A DNA stretch of 36,585 nt from Clostridia bacterium (GTDB taxonomy: Bacteria > Bacillota > Clostridia > Oscillospirales > CAG-272): contig JAFYOX010000015.1 in NCBI GenBank assembly GCA_017547755.1, positions 1 through 36,585 of the forward strand. The letters are read 5' to 3'. Made by a program: the position numbers and the translations under genes. Positions within the stretch are counted from its first letter, which is position 1, and every line of letters starts with the position of its first letter. This document shows positions 1 to 8,300 of the stretch, one piece after another. The notes beneath the pieces are model-generated. The model was not told the DNA's origin, made no database searches, and was given only the letters and a program-made list of their open reading frames with translations.

Positions 1-83
1 AGTGGTTTTTAAAACTTTTTTCAGTTTTTTTCAACCCTCGATTCGCTCGCCTTACGCGTTGCCGTCTCCTCGACAGCCCCGTT

Positions 84-112
84 ATTATATCATACCATAT
101 TCCTCTTGTCAA
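84..112 (-). promoter_or_regulatory. Near-consensus sigma-A promoter, rRNA-operon style, reading out of the left edge
   Basis: On the minus strand a perfect -35 (TTGACA, 107-112) and a perfect -10 (TATAAT, 84-89) are separated by 17 bases, with a TG dinucleotide one base before the -10. Upstream of the -35 (113-155) lies A-rich sequence resembling an UP element. Transcription would start near base 77 and run left. At 1-25 the same A-rich pattern recurs and the minus strand ends in CCACT, which would read into a second -35 if TGACA followed outside the window. Such tandem promoters with A-rich repeats are typical of rRNA operons in Firmicutes. The promoter is seen; the rRNA identity is inference. 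Confidence 0.75.
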
Positions 113-194
113 GCACTTTTTCAAAGTTTTTTGAGGTTTTTCAATATTTTTCTTGAAACCGCATATTTTCTCGGAATCCGCACATACTATCCCC

Positions 195-866
195 ATGAAA
201 ACCATCATTCTCCGAACCCTGATCCTTTACTTCGCCCTGATAATCTCCATGCGCTTCATGGGAAAACGTCAGATCGGCGAAGTCCAGATCTCCGAATTCA
301 TCATCACCATCATGCTCTCCGAAATCGCCGCTACTCCCATTCTCGACCACAGCATCTCCCTTCTGCACGCAATTACCGCAATCGTCCTTCTCCTCTCCGT
401 GGAACTCCTGATCTCCTTCCTTCTTATAAAAAGCAGCTTTCTCAAACGCCTGATCTGCGGAACACCCTCCATTCTGATCCAGCGCGGTGAACTGATCCAG
501 AAAGAACTGAAGAAAAACCGCGTCGATATCGAAGAACTTTTCTCCGAACTGCGGCAGAAAGGCTACCCCAACCTCTCGGAAATCAACTACGCTATCCTTG
601 AAGAAAACGGCCAGCTCTCCGTCTTCCCCTACACAGCAAATGCTCCGGCAACCCACGCCTCCCTCTCCATCGCTTCCGACGAAACCGGCATCGACCACCT
701 CTGCGTCGCCGACGGCAAAATCCTCGAAGACAGCCTGCAGCTGATCGGCTGGACAAAAAAACAACTCGAACAGGAAATCAAAAAGCGCCATCTCCGTCTC
801 CGCGATATCTTCATCCTGACCATCGACGACAAAAACAATCTCCGCATTACAAAGAAACAACAATAA
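195..866 (+). CDS. DUF421 (YetF/YcaP-type) membrane protein
   Basis: A 223-residue protein of the DUF421 family, whose members are small inner-membrane proteins of uncertain function found in many Firmicutes, often spore-formers. The N-terminus has hydrophobic segments at about residues 4-20, 30-48 and 53-75, with the family's MGKRQIGE and SEFIITIMLSEIAA stretches between the first two. The soluble remainder carries the family signatures GTPSILIQRGELI and a later NLSEINYAILEENGQLSVF. I chose ATG 195; a TTG at 153 would add 14 residues with no family support. No good Shine-Dalgarno site precedes 195. It is a single-gene unit, divergent from the strong promoter at 84-112, and converges on the radical SAM gene across a shared terminator. 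The family assignment is strong; the physiological role is unknown. Confidence 0.9.
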   Translation: MKTIILRTLILYFALIISMRFMGKRQIGEVQISEFIITIMLSEIAATPILDHSISLLHAITAIVLLLSVELLISFLLIKSSFLKRLICGTPSILIQRGELIQKELKKNRVDIEELFSELRQKGYPNLSEINYAILEENGQLSVFPYTANAPATHASLSIASDETGIDHLCVADGKILEDSLQLIGWTKKQLEQEIKKRHLRLRDIFILTIDDKNNLRITKKQQ

Positions 867-873
867 ACAAAAA

Positions 874-905
874 ACGAGAGGAACCGCAGTCCCTCTCGTC
901 TTTTT
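874..905. terminator. Bidirectional rho-independent terminator between convergent genes
   Basis: An 8-bp stem, ACGAGAGG (874-881) with CCTCTCGT (892-899), is followed by a T-rich run on the plus strand and preceded by an A-run that serves the minus strand. It lies between the DUF421 stop (866) and the radical SAM stop (910), so it can end both transcripts. Confidence 0.85.
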
Positions 906-909
906 CTTC

Positions 910-3540
910 TCACACAAACGCCGTCTCGCCGTCAGCAAGAAGCAGTTTCCTTCTTGTGATAATATGCCAGCCGCACTCACCCGAAACGCCGAACTTTTCC
1001 TCAATCGCCTGAGCGACATATTCGGGATTCAGATATTTCGCGCTGTCCGCCGACGTCACCGCCGTAACGATCAGATGATTTTCATCCGCTTCCACCTTCA
1101 CGGAGCGGATCAGTTCCGAAATATCGGTTTCCTTGTCGCCGCTCTTGGACCGCTTCATCATAACCACCGGATGACGGAACATTTCTTCGATCGCCGCACA
1201 GGTTTCCGCCGTTACCGAAACATCCGTATAGCGGATCTCATTTTCCGCCCACGCAATATCGGTCAGCTTCCCCTTCTGTTCGTAAACCTGCAGCACCTCA
1301 ATACCGTTCGGCATGACTGCACGCAGTTTTTCCAGAATTTCCGCGTTGGAGATCGCCTTCATCATACGAAGGTCAAGAATTTCCGCTTCACCGCCGACAC
1401 CGACGGACAGAGGCGTTGCAAACACCATCTTCGGGATCGGGTTGAAACCTTCCGTATAATAAATCGGCAGTCCGGAACGCACAACGGAGCGCATGAGCGT
1501 CTTCGAAAGATCAAGATGCGAAATATACAGCATCGCACCGAACTTGCGGAAACGCACACGGATATGCCGTGCCGCCTTGATGCTGCCCTTTGCCGGAACC
1601 GGCTTGTCGTCTTCCGGAGCAACAGCCTTCACGCCGCCCGTCTGTGCATCCGCAATCACACCGGCGCTGTCTTCGCTTTCCGGATGACCGGGACACCAGC
1701 GGCAGAACTTCCTGTCTACAAGCTTGTTGACACCGCAGCCGGAGCATTTTTCCTTACAGGAAGGCGTAGCGATCGCCGCCTGTGCCTTATGACGTTCGGA
1801 CAGCAGGAATTCCTTCGAGATCCCCGCAGAGATCATATCCCACGGCAGAATTTCTTCATCCGCCATTGTCCGGTTCGCATAGAACGCAGGATCGATTCCA
1901 ACGGCCGCAAAGATATCCATCCATCCGTCGTAATCAAAGTATTCTTCCCACGCATCAAAACGCACGTGACGCTTTACCGCTTCTTCCAGAGCCTTGCCGA
2001 GACGACGGTCGCCTCGTGCAAAGACCGCTTCCAGACGCGATACCTTCGCGTCATGATAATTATAGCGCACCTTGCGGTCGGTGATCTTTCCGGAAAGGAA
2101 CTTCTGCTTGTCCATCAGCTCCTCGATGGTATTCTGACGCTCCCACTGGAACGGCGTGTGCGGCTTCGGAATAAAGCATGCCACCGACAGGGTCACCTGC
2201 GGCTGACGTGCCTTACTGCGGTTCGGCGTACGGTAATATTCGTCCACTACATGGCTCGCCAGCGTCGAAATTCCTTCGATATCCTCATAGGTTTCACCCG
2301 GCAGACCATCCATAAAGTACAGCTTGATCTGATTCTTTCCCGCCGCGTACGCAACGCCCGCCGCACGGAGAATTTCTTCTTCGGTAATGTTCTTGTTGAT
2401 AATATCGCGCAGACGCGGCGTACCCGCTTCCGGCGCAAATGTCAGCGTACTGGTACGGACGGTCGAGATCTTGTCCATCAGCTCCTTCGTGAAGCTGTCC
2501 GCACGCATGGACGGCAGGGACAGATTCACCATCGCATCATCCGTCCACGACAGGAGCTTGTCGGTCAGAGAACCGATCTTCGAGTAGTCACTGATCGACA
2601 GAGAGGACAGCGAAATTTCGCTGTAACCGCTGTTTTCCACCATCGTCTTCGCAATGCAGTCGAGCGTTTCCGGAGCTTTTTCACGTACCGGACGGCAGAC
2701 CATCCCCGCCTGGCAGAAACGGCATCCGCGGATACAGCCGCGCGTTACTTCCATCGTCACACGGTCATGCACCGTCTCAATGTTCGGCATCACAGGATTC
2801 AGCGGAACATAGCACTTGTCGAAATCTTCAACCACGCGCTTGACGACCACCTTCGGGATCGCTTCATCCGTCGTATCGATCGCGGCAACAGTTCCGTCCT
2901 CGTTGTAGGAAATCCTGTAGAATTCCGGAACATAGAACCCCTTCAGCTCAGTCGCAACACGGTACAGGAACGCTCTCTTGGTATAAGTGCCGTTTTCTTT
3001 CATTTCCAGATACAGTCTCGCAAATTCCGGCAGCGCTTCTTCACCTTCCCCAATGGAGAATACGTCGATAAAATCCGCCACCGGTTCCGGGTTGTACGCA
3101 CACGGACCGCCGGCAAGAAGAACCGGACCGTCTTCGCCGCGTTCATCCCTGCGAAGCGGAATGCCTGCAAGATCCAGCATATTCAGCATCGTCGTGTAGC
3201 ACAGTTCATACTGCATGGTAAACGCCACAACGTCAAATTCGCCGACACCGTCGCCGCTCTCGTGCGTGAACAGCGGGATCTTCCGCTTCCGCATTTCTTC
3301 TTCCATATCCACCCACGGCGCATAGACTCTTTCGCACCATACACCGTCCACGGCGTTGAAGCAGTCGCACAGGATGCGCATCCCGAGGTTGGACATCCCG
3401 ATCTCATATGTGTCAGGGAAGCAGAACGCCACGCGCATCTTCACGTCGTCCAAATTTTTCATAACGCAGTTCGTTTCGCCGCCGGTATACCGTCCCGGCT
3501 TCTGGATCTGCGTGATAAAACTTCTGATATCTTCTCTCAT
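910..3540 (-). CDS. TIGR03960-type B12-binding radical SAM protein fused to a DUF2344 (TIGR03936) domain
   Basis: An 876-residue two-part protein. The N-terminal ~200 residues resemble a cobalamin-binding-like domain, followed by a radical SAM domain whose [4Fe-4S] cysteines are C269, C273 and C276 in TRGCIRGCRFCQAG. A cysteine-rich patch near 590-612 (CSGCG and FCRWC) could bind metal. The C-terminal DUF2344 domain starts near 655 (RVRFRKFGAMLYISHLDL). This is the full fused architecture called rSAM_fuse_unch. Its substrate is not established. In many Clostridia it lies beside rng and rplU; here it follows rlmB and a 994-residue membrane protein. The start is supported by family-like sequence (IQKPGRYTGGE), but no Shine-Dalgarno site is visible and a 14-bp perfect hairpin sits 13 bases upstream. 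Confidence 0.93.
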   Translation of the reverse strand: MREDIRSFITQIQKPGRYTGGETNCVMKNLDDVKMRVAFCFPDTYEIGMSNLGMRILCDCFNAVDGVWCERVYAPWVDMEEEMRKRKIPLFTHESGDGVGEFDVVAFTMQYELCYTTMLNMLDLAGIPLRRDERGEDGPVLLAGGPCAYNPEPVADFIDVFSIGEGEEALPEFARLYLEMKENGTYTKRAFLYRVATELKGFYVPEFYRISYNEDGTVAAIDTTDEAIPKVVVKRVVEDFDKCYVPLNPVMPNIETVHDRVTMEVTRGCIRGCRFCQAGMVCRPVREKAPETLDCIAKTMVENSGYSEISLSSLSISDYSKIGSLTDKLLSWTDDAMVNLSLPSMRADSFTKELMDKISTVRTSTLTFAPEAGTPRLRDIINKNITEEEILRAAGVAYAAGKNQIKLYFMDGLPGETYEDIEGISTLASHVVDEYYRTPNRSKARQPQVTLSVACFIPKPHTPFQWERQNTIEELMDKQKFLSGKITDRKVRYNYHDAKVSRLEAVFARGDRRLGKALEEAVKRHVRFDAWEEYFDYDGWMDIFAAVGIDPAFYANRTMADEEILPWDMISAGISKEFLLSERHKAQAAIATPSCKEKCSGCGVNKLVDRKFCRWCPGHPESEDSAGVIADAQTGGVKAVAPEDDKPVPAKGSIKAARHIRVRFRKFGAMLYISHLDLSKTLMRSVVRSGLPIYYTEGFNPIPKMVFATPLSVGVGGEAEILDLRMMKAISNAEILEKLRAVMPNGIEVLQVYEQKGKLTDIAWAENEIRYTDVSVTAETCAAIEEMFRHPVVMMKRSKSGDKETDISELIRSVKVEADENHLIVTAVTSADSAKYLNPEYVAQAIEEKFGVSGECGWHIITRRKLLLADGETAFV

Positions 3541-3552
3541 AGCAAAAACAAT

Positions 3553-3587
3553 CGGGGAAAACTTTTGTAAAGGAAAAGTTTTCCCCG
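3553..3587. repeat. Intergenic hairpin repeat, copy A
   Basis: Perfect 14-bp inverted repeat CGGGGAAAACTTTT (3553-3566) and AAAAGTTTTCCCCG (3574-3587) around a 7-base loop. It lies 11 bases after the stop of the 994-residue protein and just before the radical SAM start. It belongs to the same hairpin family as 9731-9761, 17509-17544, 17695-17730 and 22771-22801. It has no clear T-tract, so it is not a classic terminator, but it could protect a 3' end or modulate translation of the next gene. Confidence 0.8.
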
Positions 3588-3598
3588 GAATCCTCCTC

Positions 3599-6583
3599 TT
3601 ATCTGATAAACATCTTAGATGAAATTGCCAGCGGAATCATCCAGATCAGCTGGTAGACCGCAATATAGAGCGAATTGAGCAGTCCCATCGAATCCGACAG
3701 GAGAAGCAGTGCAAGGATCGCCGCACCGATCAGAACAGACAGCACGCTGAGCGCGATGTTCGTCTTTCTGGTACGCAGAACCTTTTCACAGTACGAGATC
3801 ACCTGAAGCAGGGACTTCGGCGAACCGCAGGTCACAAGACCGCTGTCCACCTTTTCTTCGTACGCAGTCACTTCTTCCGCACTCGCATAACGAACGATCT
3901 TGAGCGGCATACGCTTCATGTTCAGCTTATGCGCGATCATACGTTCGTCAATGTTCGGGTCAAACGTACGTACACAGACGTACAGACCGGTACCGGAGAA
4001 CTGCTTGAGAATCAGGTCAATGTCCGCATCCATGACATACTGAACATACATCTTCGCAACCAGCTTGTCTTTGCGGAACATATACATAATGGAAAGAACA
4101 TCTTCGAAATCCGCGTCGTCTTCTTCCGCTTTTTCTTCGATTTCAAAACCGCGGTTCTTGAGAGCTTCCGCGCTTCCGAAGAAGATATTGACGCCGTCCA
4201 CCTGCGTTGCAAGGAATCCGGCTTCGGTATCAAAGATCCGGACATTGGAGGAATGTCCCATTTCGAGCGTAGCCACTTCAAAGACATCCTGAAGAGGACC
4301 GCCCGCATATGCGAATACGGATGCCGCATAGTAGAATACACGGTCAACGCGCGCATTGTTGTAGAAGCGGATATTCTGTACCTTTACAGAATGGGACGGG
4401 AACACATTCTTGTCATCAAAGCTGATGATGGACGCATTCGAATACTCTTCCAGAGACGATTCCCCGACAATGGCACTGTCATATTCCTTCGCCGCAAGGT
4501 TTGCGCGGTAGAAGGGATAGCTGAACGTAATATAAATCGACAGCGGAGCCGCGATCAGCAGAGAAGCAAAGAACGCACCGAGAACCGCATCCGCATCTCC
4601 GCCGCGGAAATTCATCAGAATTCCGAACAAAACGGCGATCGCACCGATCGTGCTGAGAAGTGCCGCCATAAAGCGCGTCGTTGCCGGATCGGGCTTGCTC
4701 AGTCTGCCGAAGAAACCTTCGATAAAGTCGGTCTTTTCGATCTTCATAACGTCGCAGACTTCATCATTGTCTTCAAACGCTCTTGCTTCGCCTTCGGATT
4801 CTTCATCCGCAAGACGACGTACAATATGCTTGGGTCTCTTGTTGGCCACAATGCGGAAATTCAGAACTTCCCGCTTGTGATTATACAGAGCATAGATCAG
4901 CGTGTAGAACGCAGTCAGCGCAACCACGAAGTTGAACATCACCGGTTCCCCGCGGTTCACGCGGACCAGAATGACAGAGTACAGAACACCGAGCAGCGTC
5001 AGTACGGACAGCATCGATTCCGGTCTCGGAATGCCGCGGAACAGGTACTTGAAGCCGTTTGCGATCTGCTCATACGCACAGAGGCACGCAAGAAGCATGA
5101 GCTGAAGGCTTACCATAATGTATACGGTCGGATAGACCGCAGGGTCAAACGCACCGCCGAACTGCATGGATGTACCGGTAAACAGCTTGGTCAGCACCGC
5201 AATATTTTCGAATACCATCAGAAGAACCGTGAATACTGCACACAGACAGAGCTTCACGCCGAGCGAAACACTGCGGAACTTGAATTCTCTGCGGATCTTC
5301 GGGGTCTGGGTCTTGTCCACGAATTCGGGACGATCCAGCTGTACCTTCTTCGCGTCATGGGAATGCTGCTTCGCTTCCAGACGGTCACCGAATTCCTTGG
5401 CCTTGTCCGCCTTCTTGTCACCCTTGCCATCCATACCGAAAGCAATCATCAGATTCATATCGGTGGAGTCGATCGGCTCATCCGGTTCCTCTTCGGCAGT
5501 TTCCGCAGGAGCTTCCGCTTCTTCCGCAGCTTTTTCTTCAGGTTCTTCAATGAGCTTCAGACGAAGCATCGGAATTTCTTTCGGCAGACCTTCCGGTTCT
5601 TCATCTATATCCACATCAAAAATCGTTTCACCGAGTTCCGGATATTCCCCGGCTTCCGCTTCTTCCGCAGGAGTTTCCGGAGCCTCTTCTGCCGGTTTAT
5701 CTTCAGCAGCTTCCGGCATCGGTTCTACAGAAAATTCTTCTTCGAATTCCACTGCAGTACCTTCTTCGAAAGTCAGCTCTTCCGCCGGTTCGTCCGCAGT
5801 TTCTTCTTCAGAAACCGCTTCCGTTTCTTCTGGAAGTTCGTCATCCGCCGGGATTTCCGCACGTTTCTTTTTACGTCCGAATCCAAAACCGAACTTCTTC
5901 TTTTTCGGCTTTTCCGCAGGTTCTTCTTCCAGCCATTCGGCAGCGGATTCCAGCATTTCGACTTCGATCAGTTCTTCCTCAGAAAGTTCTTCCCCCGAAC
6001 CATCTTCATCCGCTTCGCGGAATTCAAATTCCTCATCCTGCTGTTCCGGAACTTCGCGCTTCTTTCTGCCGAACAGACCGCCTTTCTTCGGACGGCTGAC
6101 CGGTTCCTCCGGCACTTCGTCAGATTCTTCTGCCGCAAGCTCTTCCGGCACTTCAAGCAGTTCTTCCACGATATTCTGCGGTTCTGCCCATTCTTCCGCT
6201 TCTGCAGCCGGCATCGTTTCTTCAACTGCCTGCGAAAAAACCGAATCAAGCGCAGAGATCAGCTTGTCATCCGACTCTTCTTCGGTATCCGCCATCGTCT
6301 GCTTCAGACGGGACAGAACTCCGGAACCTCCGGCAGGTTTCTCATCCTCCAAGTATTCCGGCATATACTTCCGCAGCAGTTCGCTGATATCCAGCTCACT
6401 GTCGGACGAATCTGCGTCTTCCGAAAGATCAATGGAATCATATTCCCCGGATACTTCCTGTTCCGCATCCAGCCCGAGAAGTTCCTCTTCCGACTTTGCA
6501 GCATTCTTGCCAGAACTGCGTCCAAGCCGCCCGAAGAGAGAATCCCCCGCGTTATCTTTCTTATTTTTCTTATTCTTAGCCAT
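3599..6583 (-). CDS. Degenerate P1B-type ATPase-like membrane protein with long acidic N-terminus
   Basis: 994 residues. Residues 1-430 are low-complexity, rich in E, A and P, with basic patches (FGRKKK-type) near 175 and 230. Then come four hydrophobic segments (about 440-464, 481-507, 521-543, 545-567), a short soluble part, two more (636-658, 667-690), a ~240-residue soluble part, and two last segments (940-961, 968-993). This is the P1B heavy-metal ATPase topology. Alignment by eye supports descent: LIAAPLS at ~677-683 sits where the CPC motif should be, GESSLEEYSNASIISFDDKNVFP (to 729) where GGEALE...FDKTGTLT should be, GGPLQD where SEHPL should be, and FFGSAEALKNRGF matches the N-domain. 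DKTGT, TGE and GDGxNDxP are all lost, so no ATP-driven transport is expected. Its function is unknown. It is likely co-transcribed downstream of rlmB. No Shine-Dalgarno site is visible at the ATG. Confidence 0.75.
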   Translation of the reverse strand: MAKNKKNKKDNAGDSLFGRLGRSSGKNAAKSEEELLGLDAEQEVSGEYDSIDLSEDADSSDSELDISELLRKYMPEYLEDEKPAGGSGVLSRLKQTMADTEEESDDKLISALDSVFSQAVEETMPAAEAEEWAEPQNIVEELLEVPEELAAEESDEVPEEPVSRPKKGGLFGRKKREVPEQQDEEFEFREADEDGSGEELSEEELIEVEMLESAAEWLEEEPAEKPKKKKFGFGFGRKKKRAEIPADDELPEETEAVSEEETADEPAEELTFEEGTAVEFEEEFSVEPMPEAAEDKPAEEAPETPAEEAEAGEYPELGETIFDVDIDEEPEGLPKEIPMLRLKLIEEPEEKAAEEAEAPAETAEEEPDEPIDSTDMNLMIAFGMDGKGDKKADKAKEFGDRLEAKQHSHDAKKVQLDRPEFVDKTQTPKIRREFKFRSVSLGVKLCLCAVFTVLLMVFENIAVLTKLFTGTSMQFGGAFDPAVYPTVYIMVSLQLMLLACLCAYEQIANGFKYLFRGIPRPESMLSVLTLLGVLYSVILVRVNRGEPVMFNFVVALTAFYTLIYALYNHKREVLNFRIVANKRPKHIVRRLADEESEGEARAFEDNDEVCDVMKIEKTDFIEGFFGRLSKPDPATTRFMAALLSTIGAIAVLFGILMNFRGGDADAVLGAFFASLLIAAPLSIYITFSYPFYRANLAAKEYDSAIVGESSLEEYSNASIISFDDKNVFPSHSVKVQNIRFYNNARVDRVFYYAASVFAYAGGPLQDVFEVATLEMGHSSNVRIFDTEAGFLATQVDGVNIFFGSAEALKNRGFEIEEKAEEDDADFEDVLSIMYMFRKDKLVAKMYVQYVMDADIDLILKQFSGTGLYVCVRTFDPNIDERMIAHKLNMKRMPLKIVRYASAEEVTAYEEKVDSGLVTCGSPKSLLQVISYCEKVLRTRKTNIALSVLSVLIGAAILALLLLSDSMGLLNSLYIAVYQLIWMIPLAISSKMFIR

Positions 6584-6662
6584 ATTAAGTACATTGACCG
6601 CCGCACTGCGCCGCAGTCCTTCCTTTCCTATGCTTTGGAAACGTAATCAAAATCCAGTAAGG

Positions 6663-7523
6663 TCAGCCCTGTCTCTGCATTCTTGCAGCACGACACAGCA
6701 GAACGGACGCCGCCGTCGAAACATTGAGCGAATTCACATGACCGTACATCGGAATGGAGACGATGAAATCACAGCGTTCCTTCACCAGACGGCTGACGCC
6801 GCTGTCTTCCCCGCCAAGAACGATCGCACACGGCAGATTGAAATCCGCATCATAGAAATCGATCCCGCCGGCTTCCGCCGCAAATGTCCAGATACCGCTT
6901 TCCTTGAGTTTTTCAATGGTTTGCGCAATGTTGCCGACTCTGGCGATCTTCATATGAAGGATCGCACCGGCCGATGCCTTGGAGACCGCCGGCGTCAGAC
7001 CGCAGGCACGACGTTCCGGAATAATCACCCCGTGAGCGCCCGCACATTCCGCACAGCGGATGACCGCACCCAGGTTATGCGGATCCTCAATGCCGTCGCA
7101 GACAACGATCAGCGGCTTTTCTCCGCGTTCCACAGCCGTTTCAAGGATCTCTTCGATCGTGGAATATTCCTTCTCGCCGACATATGCTGCGATTCCCTGA
7201 TGATTTTCACCGCCGGACAGACGATCCAGTGCTGCGGAATCCGCATCCACCACAGGAATTTTCTTCTCTTTCGCCTGCGCGATCAGCGCAACCACGGAAC
7301 CTTCTCTGCCGGAGACAAGAATCTTATCCACCGGCGTTCCGGAATTCAGAAGTTCACGCACCGCATTGCGGCCGACGACCACGTTCTCACGGCGTTCGAA
7401 ATCTCTTTCTCTCGCAGGACGTTCGGGACGGTTCGGCTTCCGGTCACGGCTTTCCCCGGGCTTGCGCGGAGCATTTCCGGGCTTCCGGTTTCCGTCGTAC
7501 TTTTTCTTTATCTTTTCATCCAT
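6663..7523 (-). CDS. rlmB: 23S rRNA (guanosine-2'-O)-methyltransferase RlmB (SpoU/TrmH family)
   Basis: 286 residues; methylates the ribose of G2251 in the 23S rRNA P-loop using S-adenosylmethionine. After a basic, disordered stretch of ~45 residues comes the substrate-binding domain (VVVGRNAVRELL, about 48-59). The SPOUT methyltransferase domain follows with the three SpoU motifs: NLGAVIRCAECAGAHGVII, AIVLGGEDSGVSRLV, and IPMYGHVNSLNVSTAASVLL. The knot-forming C-terminus is complete. The basic N-terminal extension is longer than in E. coli RlmB but common in Clostridia. It is likely the first gene of an operon with the degenerate ATPase 79 bases downstream. A TrmH-type tRNA methyltransferase is an alternative, but the motif context favours RlmB. 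Confidence 0.93.
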   Translation of the reverse strand: MDEKIKKKYDGNRKPGNAPRKPGESRDRKPNRPERPARERDFERRENVVVGRNAVRELLNSGTPVDKILVSGREGSVVALIAQAKEKKIPVVDADSAALDRLSGGENHQGIAAYVGEKEYSTIEEILETAVERGEKPLIVVCDGIEDPHNLGAVIRCAECAGAHGVIIPERRACGLTPAVSKASAGAILHMKIARVGNIAQTIEKLKESGIWTFAAEAGGIDFYDADFNLPCAIVLGGEDSGVSRLVKERCDFIVSIPMYGHVNSLNVSTAASVLLCRAARMQRQG

Positions 7524-7622
7524 AGTGAAATTATTACTCCATTGTTCAGAACTACCCGTTCCGGACGCGAAAAAACCACCCGGATCAGGGCATATGAGTA
7601 CATCATACAGATATACACATTA

Positions 7623-7651
7623 ATTATATCACACTTCCCGCCTTTTGTATA
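7623..7651 (-). promoter_or_regulatory. Extended -10 promoter of rlmB
   Basis: Minus-strand TATAAT (7623-7628) preceded by TGA, giving an extended -10 element. The -35 region (TATACA, 7646-7651, 17-base spacer) is weak. Transcription would start near 7616, leaving a leader of about 93 bases before rlmB. No terminator-like fold or known riboswitch is evident in the leader. Confidence 0.6.
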
Positions 7652-7729
7652 TACCAATCTTCAACAAATTACAAAATTCTGCTTTGACACAGCATAAACA
7701 TTTCCCGAAAACAATCGGTTTATGCCGGA

Positions 7730-7764
7730 TAAAAACAAAAAAGAGGTACTCAAAGCACCTCTTT
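7730..7764 (-). terminator. Rho-independent terminator downstream of the zinc-ribbon gene
   Basis: An 8-bp stem AAAGAGGT/ACCTCTTT (7740-7747 with 7757-7764) is followed on the minus strand by a T-rich tail (7730-7739). It lies 111 bases beyond the zinc-ribbon stop. The bases between stop and stem (7765-7875) hold no convincing gene. Confidence 0.8.
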
Positions 7765-7875
7765 GTCTGTATTGAGTTCAACAATTCCGTGTACGCCTCC
7801 GGCAAACGCACCGGGCGCACACCGTAAGTATCCGGAAAACTCAAAAGCAAGTCAGATTCAGAATCCGCTGGCAGA

Positions 7876-8157
7876 TTACTGCTGCTTCATAGCAGCGAAG
7901 CATTCAGAGCAGTATACCGGTCTGTCGTTGCTGGGCTGGAAGGGAACCTTAGCTTCCTTACCGCACTGAGCGCAAACAGTGGTAAACATTTCTCTTTCTT
8001 TACCTTCGCGGGTTACGTTCTTTCTCTTGTCGCGGCATGCCTTGCATCTCTGGGGTTCGTTCTGGAAGCCCTTTTCTGCGTAGAATTCCTGTTCACCAGC
8101 GGTGAATACGAATTCGTTGCCACATTCCTTGCACTTTAAGGTCTTGTCCTCGTACAT
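7876..8157 (-). CDS. Small zinc-ribbon protein (zf-trcl plus CxxC-x17-CxxC domain)
   Basis: 93 residues with three CxxC pairs at C9/C12, C38/C41 and C62/C65, plus C83/C86. The first two pairs form a treble-clef-like zinc ribbon of the zf-trcl type (KCKECGNEFVFTAGEQEFYAEKGF). The last two are separated by exactly 17 residues, matching the CxxC-x17-CxxC family (TIGR04272). The protein is probably cytoplasmic and zinc-binding; nucleic-acid binding is plausible but unproven. The start has a GAGGA Shine-Dalgarno site 9 bases upstream. It is monocistronic, with a terminator at 7730-7764. A 143-base interval separates it from the sigma-factor gene upstream. Confidence 0.88.
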   Translation of the reverse strand: MYEDKTLKCKECGNEFVFTAGEQEFYAEKGFQNEPQRCKACRDKRKNVTREGKEREMFTTVCAQCGKEAKVPFQPSNDRPVYCSECFAAMKQQ

Positions 8158-8270
8158 CTTTTGTTCCTCGCTTTTAAATATTGGTTGAAGAATTTCTGCC
8201 CTCGGCGGACTCTCACCGTCACCTTTGAAAACAACGCTCTTGAGTTAAGCTATTCGGGCGTATTTATTCT

Positions 8271-8289
8271 AAATCCCCATCGGGGCTTT
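8271..8289 (-). terminator. Possible weak terminator after the sigma-factor gene
   Basis: A short stem, AAAGCCCC/GGGGATTT with a three-base loop on the minus strand, lies 12 bases beyond the sigma-factor stop. The downstream sequence is A/T-rich but lacks a T-run. It could equally be a 3'-end hairpin. Confidence 0.35.
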
Positions 8290-8300
8290 AAAATACAGTA

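Noticed and set aside
964-3570. 868-residue open frame on the plus strand opposite the radical SAM gene
   Set aside because: A mirror of the real gene caused by its codon use; it has no family-like motif, and is rich in R, H and F as expected for an antisense frame.
3929-7697. Two very long plus-strand open frames (905 and 843 residues) opposite the pseudo-ATPase and rlmB
   Set aside because: Shadow frames of the repetitive acidic coding region; Ser-rich or Arg/Phe-rich composition and no ribosome sites.
7629-7850. 73-residue minus-strand frame between rlmB and the zinc-ribbon gene
   Set aside because: It spans the terminator at 7730-7764 and the rlmB promoter, has no ribosome site, and resembles no family.
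8158-8300. Leader of the zinc-ribbon gene with GACGGTGAGAGTCCGCCG and GAGGGCAGAAATTC, reminiscent of FMN or ZTP riboswitch pieces
   Set aside because: The pieces are in the wrong order and lack the other conserved helices; a covariance-model search of the interval would decide, and a hit would reverse this.
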